Part shown: positions 56,614-64,000 of the stretch, in pieces
How the letters are laid out: each line of letters begins with the position of its first letter
Numbering within the stretch: position 1 is the first letter of the stretch
Assembly: GCA_037893245.1 (NCBI GenBank)
Contig: JBAIAA010000238.1
Location: forward strand, 1,612,001-1,676,000
From: Crossaster papposus
Lineage: Eukaryota > Echinodermata > Asteroidea > Velatida > Solasteridae
Reading direction: 5' to 3'
DNA: 64,000 nucleotides
Translations under genes and position numbers: made by a program
Notes under the pieces: generated by a model
What the model was told of the DNA's origin: nothing
What the model saw: the letters and a program-made list of their open reading frames with translations, nothing else
Database searches by the model: none

Positions 56614-59600
56614 GCATGGTACATCGATCATGCTGGGATTGTTTGACAAACACTCCCCGTGACGATAAAGTGAATTTACCCACAAAATAAGTCTATGGCG
56701 CGGTACTTCCAAAGGGCTCGGTGACTTTTTCACGTAACTGATGGAGTTAAGCGATTATATTTTTTACAGAATATAGTCGATGTGCAAAGAGAAGACTCAC
56801 TCATACTGTTGTTGGTTTGATAATAATAATATAATAATGATGATGGAGCATTGATAAATGATCACTTTATTTTATATAATTTTAAACACTTTATTTTAGG
56901 ATTTTGTCATTAAAGGGATCGTATACGTTTGGTAATTCACCCACTGCTTGTTTCAATCCTACATGTATCCTACATGATCTAACTTTATAAAGTGAGTATT
57001 TCAGGAGAAGTCGTGGGGATTCCCAAGCATCGATCTATAGTTAGTTATATGGTATATATCTATAATTATAACACCTCACTCACAGATTCTGTGTCTTGAT
57101 TGGCCGAGAGCGCGGCACGTGTCACTTGCTATTTTTACTATTTTTTACTTGCGCTATTCAAAAAGACTATACCACGCAAAAGGGACTATGCGCATAGCAA
57201 CACACGAACTATGCGCATAGCAACGAAAGCGTGACTGAAACCCAGACGTGTGTTTCCGTGCATTGCGTAAACATTGCTCTATCACTTTCGCACCCGTTCA
57301 TCAAGGCAACAAAGTACACATATGATCGAGAGACGTATAATTCAGAGATTTGTTGTCATTAATAATATACTTTCAGGAAGCTTAAATTTTGCAGAATCTG
57401 TGAGTGAGGTGTTATAAAACAAATATTGACTGCTTTATTTCGCGGTATAGTAAAACTAGCCTCCCTCGGTGATCCATGGAGCATTATATTTTCCCTCGGC
57501 TTCGCCTCGGGAAAATAGAATGCTCCATGGATCACCTCGGGAGGCTAGTTTTACTATACCACTCAAAGCATTCAATATTTGTATACTATACATGTAGGAT
57601 TGAAACGAACAGTGGGTTCCAATTACCAAACGTATACGATCCCTTTAAATAATGACAAAATCCTAAAATAAAGTGTTTAAAATTATATAAAATAAAGTGA
57701 TCTAACTGACTGGTAAATGTTCGTAATTTCATCATGCCCGCAATTTCTGGACTCCTCCTAAATAAAGAATAGAACGTGATGACGACCTGAGTTGAACTCC
57801 TGCCCTTAAGTTTTAAACTACAAACCACACAAACTTTCTAGGCTTTTCTGCGAAAAAAACACCCTGCTAATTAAATTTTTTTATATGCTGGATCATGAAA
57901 AATTTAAGTTATTGCAATTTGTTTCAATTGTTTTATATCTAAAACTGTAAAAAAGCTCGGAAAAAAAAATACACTGATTGGTCAATGACGTCAATATGGT
58001 AACCATTAGGTAAGTTATGGATTTTTTAGTCATTGTGTTTTTTGGCCGTTTGGAGGTCGAAAATGGGCCCAAAATGTGTGACCTTAATGCACGTGACAAA
58101 ACTCATATTTACTTGCGAAGTACTGATAACAAAATTTAAACCAGAGAGTTTAATAATCTGAAAAAAAAGACTGCAAGGTGCATTTTGAAATTGAACTAGT
58201 GGAAAAAAAGTGTTGTCCTAAACAACCCGTTTACAATTTTATTGAACTTGGTTGGTATTTTTGGTCCTAAGTTGACAAAATGACTTGCAAAAATTGAAAA
58301 CTTTATATTTTCGGTCGAGTTGTTTCAATGTGTGGTGGGAGAGAGTAAATCCAGTCCAAAATTCTAGATTTTGATTTTCTCAACACAAATTGTCCACACA
58401 ACTTTTACTCTGTTAAATTCTCTTTGCAGCTCAAGCAAATTGGTCTTCCTACAACCTGGGTGTGTTCCTCTGTGTACCCTGTGCCTCAGTACATCGCAAA
58501 CTTGGTGTCCACATCAGTAAAGTGACGTCAGTTCAGTTGGATAGATGGAATGAAGACCAGGTTGAAGTGAGTATCACTATCGGTTAGTGCTGGGCGAGTA
58601 ACTCGATAATATCATTACTCGTGGGGCAGGAAATTCGATCACATCACCCCTACCCTAATTGAACTGCATTGGTTACCTATGAAACAAAGGATTGAATACA
58701 AAATCCTTCTGTTAACATGGAAGGCAATTCATGATTTGGCACCAGTCTATATCAGGAACATGCTATTCACTTATACTCCTGGTTTAAATTTGAGGTCTAC
58801 AAACAAACTCCTGTTAAAAGTTCCGAGAACGCGTTCTTCATATGGTGATAGAAGTTTTATTGCCTCAGCTCCCAACTTATGGAACCATCTCCCCCAGCAT
58901 CTTCGTGCAATTGAATCCTTGCATTCTTTTCAAACCCAACTGAAGTCGCATCTTGTTTGACTCTGCATACAATTAATTAGTTGCACTGAGTTATCTTCTC
59001 ATCGTGAATAGTGTGTTTGCACACCTTTTTTCTCCAGCGCCTCGGAATAGGCAACTAGATTGATTGGCGCTTTATAAATGCAGATTGGATTGGATTGGAC
59101 TCGTGATTAGTTTTTACTACTTGTTAAAGGGATCGTATACATTTGGTAATTACTCCAACAATTTATGGCAATAAAAACTTACTTGGTAAGAAGTACAGCA
59201 GCTTTAGATAGTATAATGCATTTTTAGAAACTTTTCACTTCAAAGTACTGCGGTTATGGAAAAAGATATCACTTTTCATCCCCAAAAATTTGAATCTGAG
59301 AAGCGTTACTGCAGTGACGTTTCTCAGATTGAGTATTCCATTGCAGATTATTCTTCCTGCGCGGACATAACCGCTCCAGATTTTCGGCGATATCTCAAAA
59401 TCGCTAGCACCTTTTGAAATGAAATTTTGACAGGTTAGTTTTATGGTGTATATCTATAACTATATAGGATTGAAACAAACAGTGGGTTCCAATTACCAAA
59501 CGTATACGATCCCTTTAAACTACTCGCGATTTTTCAACTATTCGAGAGCTGGTGCCAGCCCGAGTAACAATAATTACTCACGAGTAGTGATTGTTAGCGA

Positions 59601-60521
59601 GCATTGATTGTTGACAAAGTACACGGTGTTTTTTACGATACGATAACTATCTTTAATTATTTTCAATTCTACCATGGAGGAATAAAAACATTTTGAATTG
59701 GAACTTAAGCGATAAAGAAAACCAAATTGTTGTAAAGCTCGCTGAGAAATAACCGTTTTGCTTTTGAATGAAAACACATGGTGATAAACATGCGTGACTG
59801 TCATAATCCTCTCTTGTGAAAATTGCGACAACTACTCGCGAGTACTCGATTACTCGTGAGTACTTTATTCGCGAGTGGGAATAATCACTACTCGACCAGC
59901 ACTACTATCAGTAGATTTTAGGGCCAGTTTGTTTCGCGATCCAGATCACGTTTTTAACGGATCCTGCTCGCAATGCAACGCTGTTTCCAGCGCGAAATAC
60001 GCTTGTACGCCTCGGCAAAATTTACCTTGTAAATAACCATGGTAACTTTTATGACTGACAAGTAATAATGCTGTTTATTTTTTTTTCATTTGCCAAATTT
60101 TCGGGGACAACTGGAAAGGCAATGATTTTTTTTATGGCAGTTGTGTCCTGAATGTCCTTTTTCGTTTTCTAAAATCATTTAATATCTTGCGCCTCTTTTT
60201 CTTTTTTTTATATTTTTTTTTATACCATGGTATAACATGGGGACAAATGGCACCCTTGGCTTTGCCTCGGGTGCCATTTTTTCTCCTATTTTGTTGTTGT
60301 TCGTTATTAAAAATAGTACAGTTGATTTACTTTTTACAGCCATTTCAGATTCATAAATGTTAGGCGTTCTGGCAAAATTAGATTTTTTTCAAGATAGTTT
60401 TTTTTTTTCGTTTTTTTTCTCGACAGTTTATGGAAGTGAATGGCAACCTTAAGGCTAAGGAAAAGTATGAATTAGACGTACTAGCAAGCTACCGGAAGCC
60501 AGTCTCACCCTTGGACCCAGA
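55551..60521 (+). CDS. ArfGAP-domain protein, ADAP-like, 5' part (gene continues past the window)
   Basis: Three exons are visible: 55551-55668, 58430-58566 and 60427-60521, with phases 1, 0 and then 2 at a GAGTAAGT donor. The protein starts MSTNPVVNRLLEVLKKPGND. The ArfGAP zinc finger is clear: CADC in exon 1 and the second pair CVPC in exon 2, within NWSSYNLGVFLCVPCASVH, followed by the arginine-finger region HRKLGVHISKVTSVQLDRW and VEFMEVNGNLKAKEKYE. Such proteins stimulate GTP hydrolysis on Arf GTPases at membranes. VEFMxxNGN favours the ADAP (centaurin-alpha) type, which carries two PH domains after the ArfGAP; SMAP-like is the alternative. No PH-domain exon is seen before 64,000, so those exons should lie beyond the window. 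An insert between CADC and NWSS (DRIVHDDDSNGKQAQA) is longer than usual. Introns 1 and 2 each contain the 3' end of a LINE. Confidence 0.88.
55675..56615 (+). mobile_element. LINE 3' fragment with (AAT)n tail, ArfGAP intron 1
   Basis: A frame resembling the C-terminal end of CR1/jockey-type reverse transcriptases (YPNRLESLSWSSLSNRR ... IWSDLPSVIRDS) is followed by a T-rich 3'UTR and an AATAATAAT tail at 56,578-56,612. 5'-truncated. It begins within about 10 bp of the exon 1 splice donor and its frame happens to continue that of exon 1. Confidence 0.75.
56860..57702. mobile_element. Family-E element with extended terminal repeats
   Basis: Inner ends AAAGGGATCGTATACGTTTG and CAAACGTATACGATCCCTTT. 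Outside them the symmetry continues through GATTTTGTCATT/AATGACAAAATC to GATCACTTTATTTTATATAA and its mirror, giving arms of more than 80 bp. A further mirrored pair of GGTATAGTAAAACTAGCC surrounds TCCATGGA near 57,440-57,560. Confidence 0.88.
58625..59100 (+). mobile_element. L2/CR1-like LINE 3' end, ArfGAP intron 2
   Basis: The frame reads LIELHWLPMKQRIEYKILLL, ending APNLWNHLPQHLRAIESLHS and a stop after KSHLV, the usual C-terminus of L2-type reverse transcriptases. The 3'UTR has GGCGCTTTATAAATGCAGAT and a short ATTGGATTGG tail. Only the last 110 or so codons are present. Confidence 0.85.
59122..59517. mobile_element. Family-E element, shorter copy
   Basis: TTAAAGGGATCGTATACATT to AACGTATACGATCCCTTTAA, with GGATTGAAACAAACAGTGGG near the right end as in the longer copy. 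About 395 bp. Confidence 0.9.
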
Positions 60522-60649
60522 GTAAGTACACGTGTCGTACATTGCAATTGGCCGATTCCCTTCCAAAATTTAGCGTTGAGTCCCAAAACTTAGGATCGTG
60601 TAAAATATTTAATACTAGGGAGCGTTTATTTGCAGACACAACATAATTG

Positions 60650-61015
60650 TGACCTGGCACCACGAAATGGGTTTGGAAAGTCGCAAAATTAAAAAGTTGA
60701 CATTATTAAATTTCTAGAAAGAAGAAGTCCTTAGCGTTCAAATGATGTATTGTGTGTTGCTGTAGCTTATTCCTAGCCGTTGCTATACTTTTTTGAAATA
60801 GCTGAAGTCATGCTCCCTTGTTTTGAGAAAACAGAGTTCAAAGTCTGTGAACCAGGCCAACTATACTACCAATCAGTGCAATTCGGCCACCCAAAAACCT
60901 AAGCTATAAAATTTTAAGATATGATAAAGAAGGTTTTTTTATATGTAAAAACATTAACAACTCCAAAACGACCTCCCACAAAATTGATGTTTCGGCCAAT
61001 AACTCGTTTTGTAAC
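60650..61015 (+). repeat. Dispersed repeat C, copy 2
   Basis: GTGACCTGGCACCACGAAAT to TTTCGGCCAATAACTCGTTT, colinear with 9,285-9,675. Confidence 0.85.
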
Positions 61016-61055
61016 AAAAATGCGTATTGGCACTAGCTTTTAGCCAATTAAGCAG

Positions 61056-61190
61056 TTAACCAGTTTGTGCCGGGATTATTTTTACATTGATCGGGGCCAG
61101 GCGCGAGATTATTTTTTTATACGAACTTTGAACCGAAATGGGTTAAGGTCAGCATCTGTGGGTGGTACACCCTGATAATGCAGGATCAAG
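61056..61190 (-). mobile_element. Family-A MITE, truncated and diverged
   Basis: TTAACCAGTTTGTGCCGGGA at the left, then GCGCGAGATTATTTTTTTA and AACCGAAATGGGTT. The distal half is missing. Confidence 0.72.
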
Positions 61191-61547
61191 GTCATAAGGC
61201 CTAAACTAATGCTGGATGATTTTGCAGGATTGAGATTACTTGGATGTTCATCCGCAAATGAGAATTTTGGAGGATTATGAGGTTATTTGTTACTTTAAAC
61301 TTTCAGTCATGTGATTATTAGTACAATATTGCTCTAATGCTAGTCCCATTTGAGGATACAGTACAATTTGAAATTAACCTTAAAATAGGAAATTACTTAA
61401 ATTTCTCAGCCCGGGCCCCGGGGAAGTCATTTTCATAATTTTACAAAATGTGAAAAAAAGGGGGAAACAATTTCTTCACAAGTTTTACAAAAGTTGGAAA
61501 ACCTTTTCACACAGGTGGGAAAATGTTCTGTTTTTGTTCACGGTGTT

Positions 61548-61863
61548 AAAGGTAGGATACACCATTTGCAGATATCGAAAAATGTTTACTACTGAGTTAT
61601 TAAGAAATATACTAATTTGAAGGTGAATAATGATTCTAGGCATCCAGCAAAATGAATGCGCTAGATATCCTGTAATTGTTCCGAAAAATTGTACAAGAAC
61701 AATTGCCCCACAGCGGTCGAAAACGAACGCCGTTTTTCTTGCGTTTCCTAGCATCCATTATTGTAAAACTTCAGATAGGTCAGTTAAACAATATTTCCTA
61801 TAAAATACAACCCCCTAAATCAACCCATTCCTGATATTATCAATGGTGTATCCTATACCTTTC
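61548..61863 (+). mobile_element. Family-B MITE, both ends present
   Basis: TTAAAGGTAGGATACACCAT at the left, CATCCAGCAAAATGAATGCG inside, CAATGGTGTATCCTATACCT at the right. Confidence 0.88.
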
Positions 61864-62050
61864 AATTGCAATGTGCACACATGTGTGACCTACATTGGTG
61901 CATATGGAAATACCCTTACAAAAATGAGTCTCATTCTGAGGTCAAGGACAACAACATGCTGACTGATTTTTTTATATTTTTTTTGACACCACATTCATCA
62001 AGATCGACATTGAGATCATATTAAAGCAGTATTCGTTAAAGCAGTATTTG

Positions 62051-62291
62051 TTAACCAATCGCGCCGTGATTATTTTAACATCACCGAGCCAAGGGGCGGG
62101 ATTATTTTTATTGAAACTCGATCCGAAGCGGGTTCAGGCCGATAGTGCCTGAAAGCACACCCATGCATTTCCGGCCTTGCTCGCTGCTGACAGACATTTC
62201 CGGCCTTGCTCGTGACATGTTTATGCGTCATTCATTTTGAATCTGGGGAAAATTTTGCGTTTATATATGTCATCCGGCGCAAACTGGTTAA
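62051..62291 (-). mobile_element. Family-A MITE, full length
   Basis: TTAACCAATCGCGCCGTGAT at the left, CATCCGGCGCAAACTGGTTAA at the right with TTAA borders. Confidence 0.88.
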
Positions 62292-62566
62292 AACCAGAGT
62301 GCGTTTTCATACACATATATGTAGTCATAACCAAGAACTGGTTCAAGTGGTTTTTGGTCGGTGAATTTCTTTTGAGAATTTTGGATTCAACCAGGATGAA
62401 AGTGTTTAAAATTGGCTTTTGATTGGAACAAACTTTTATCAAAGCCTGGCAAGTTTTTACTCTGTTGTCTTCAACACAGGCATGCAACTTTTCCTCGGAT
62501 CTGCTGATCGGAAATTTCTTGATGTGTATTAACGCCAAAGTTTACCCGCTAAGGCAGCGGAGGACT

Positions 62567-62894
62567 GGGGCCGTATTCACAAAACTTAAACTTAGGAGAA
62601 TACTTAAGTCAGACCTAAATCTAAGCACCCTGCTAACTTAAGTGGCACGCTTAATTGGGTATTCACAAAAGATTTAGGCAACCCACTTAAAAAGCCGCCA
62701 TGACACCTAAGCGCCCCGCTTAAACAAGTTAAGACTAGACAGACCACACTTAGATTCAAGACTCAAAAATAAGTGGGGTACTTAGCAAAAATGTTTTGCG
62801 AATACTGCTAAGTCATTCAGATTTGTCTTAAGTCGGGTATTTAAGTGGGGTGCTTATTTTTTTGGGACTTAAGTCGTTTTGTGAATACGGCCCC
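62567..62894. mobile_element. MITE with GGGGCCGTATTCACAAAAC ends
   Basis: GGGGCCGTATTCACAAAAC at the left, GTTTTGTGAATACGGCCCC at the right. The interior repeats GTATTCACAAAA and TTAAGTGGGGTGCTTA motifs on both strands. Confidence 0.92.
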
Positions 62895-62933
62895 TGGTGT
62901 ACATGCCTATCATGTATGGCATACACATCAATT

Positions 62934-63220
62934 TTGTTCGTACATTGCGTTATGGGGACAATCAATAGGGTTTGTGTGCTAAGGGAAATCTCTCTAAACT
63001 CGAACTCGGAACATTCTAAAATTCTAAAATGTTTAACATCACCCTCTTTTTTCCTCTGGTTCTAAATTTTCTTTCAAAATACCCTAACCCAATTCTACCT
63101 CTAGACCCCTTTACTAAAAACCAAACGTGCTGTGGGGACACAAAAATGTTCCCACTGCTTGGTCTGTTTTTACCCAAACAAAAGAACCTGTCCCTACAAC
63201 TACCGGTAGGTGGAGGCTAA
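62934..63220 (+). repeat. Dispersed repeat F, copy 2
   Basis: TAGGGTTTGTGTGCTAAG, ATACCCTAACCCAATT, GCTGTGGGGACACAAAAATG and GGTAGGTGGAGGCT, the reverse of the 30.5-kb copy. Confidence 0.8.
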
Positions 63221-63434
63221 CAGCGGTGGACTTGAATATACATTGACGTTGCTAAGCATGCTCCATTGAAGCGGTGGACATGGATACACTATTCTGTGGT
63301 ATCGCGCTTCAGTGAATACATGTAGGCCTATTCAACACCCTAAGGATAGTTTCGTTGAATTCAAACAGCCGAGGATTATCAGCTGCTTCCAGTAATCTCT
63401 TGACATTCAAATTTCCCCACTATTGTTTCTTAAG

Positions 63435-63637
63435 CCCTGTTCGCACTGGACTTTTTTTTATAAAACTTACCGAGACGATGGGTACTTTTCCCAATTTAAG
63501 TTCAGTGCGGACAGCCTAGGACGTTTTCCTCTCAGTTACTTTTCCCGAGTCCAGTGGTTACTTTTACCGGCCAACTGCTGCCCGGGAAAACTTCCCAGGT
63601 CACTTTTCCCGAGACGATAAGTCCAGTGCGAACAGCA
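63435..63637. mobile_element. MITE with CCCTGTTCGCACTGGACTT ends
   Basis: CCTGTTCGCACTGGACTT at the left faces AAGTCCAGTGCGAACAG at the right; GTGCGGACAGCC and CCAAGTGCGAACAGTG (63,857) are further related ends, so more than one copy may overlap here. Confidence 0.78.
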
Positions 63638-64000
63638 CCAGTCGGTAAAAGCGGCTCAGGAAAAACGTACACACGCCCCCACTAGTGCGATTTCATGCTA
63701 CACAAGACACCGCGCATGCGCTCTTTGCATTGTTTTTGTGCATGCGCTGATGCATGCACATCGCATTGTGATCACATTCGCCTTCATGAGTCATTTTAAT
63801 GACAGCTCGGCTACTTCTCCCGCGGTCTTGGTAACATTTTCCCGTGTCGAAATACCAAGTGCGAACAGTGGTAACATTTGACCATTTTTTTTTTGCCATC
63901 GTCTCAGTAAAACCTTCCCCCCAAAAAGTCTCCTTTGAAATTCTTGACAGGGAGCTTTTCACCTGAGCTTGCAAATAATCATGTGTACACATGTACATAG

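Larger units (their letters stand above)
60522..64000. other. Intron of the ArfGAP gene or intergenic, to window end
   Basis: No further ArfGAP/PH exon was recognised. The stretch is mostly repeats C, A, B and F plus two MITEs, then a CpG-rich end with GTGCGAACAG repeats. Confidence 0.5.

Noticed and set aside
46623..60521. A functional gene cluster linking the kinase, ARM-like, epsin and ArfGAP genes
   Set aside because: Strands, spacing and domain functions give no sign of co-regulation. Epsin and ArfGAP both act in membrane trafficking, but they are 33 kb apart with unrelated genes between them.

Overview
This is a metazoan nuclear window with no bacterial-style operons. Genes are split into short exons with canonical GT-AG introns, and the large introns and intergenic DNA are crowded with non-autonomous DNA transposons, non-LTR retrotransposon ends and minisatellites. 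The gene content (DPH7, epsin, an ArfGAP, a THAP/P-type transposase, L2/CR1-like LINE tails) and the palindromic TACATG arrays suggest a marine invertebrate, probably a deuterostome such as an echinoderm. That placement is inference only.

Layout. 3.5-14.2 kb, minus strand: DPH7, a nine-exon WD40 gene of 463 codons with consistent splice phases. Its introns hold a 2-kb 18-bp satellite, a 12-bp minisatellite, a tRNA-type SINE and several MITEs. 14.2-17.3 kb: divergent intergenic region with an inverted repeat and a candidate first exon at a TCTCGCGAGA motif. 17.4-22.1 kb, plus strand: epsin, three coding exons, 616 aa. 22.2-31.2 kb: no gene recognised; MITEs, a TACATG array, a tRNA-like sequence and AT-rich DNA. 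31.2-37.7 kb, minus: a two-exon armadillo-like gene of 225 aa. 37.85-43.56 kb: a P-element-like transposon with P-type termini, a decayed multi-exon THAP transposase and a nested LINE fragment. 46.6-52.1 kb, minus: a 13-exon gene of 1005 aa with a Ser/Pro-rich N-terminal half built from tandemly duplicated exon pairs and a C-terminal protein kinase domain. 55.55 kb to beyond the window, plus: the ArfGAP-domain start of an ADAP-like gene (three exons visible). 61-64 kb: MITEs.

The genes are unrelated housekeeping or trafficking genes (diphthamide synthesis on eEF2, clathrin endocytosis, Arf GTPase control) plus two less familiar genes (ARM-like and kinase). Nothing indicates that they form one system. 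The points most worth a second look are the exon-pair duplication in the kinase gene, the P-like element with its 39-bp terminal-repeat relic 9 kb away, and the MITE that supplies the DPH7 stop codon. All gene models were built by eye from reading frames, splice consensus and phase. No database search was possible.
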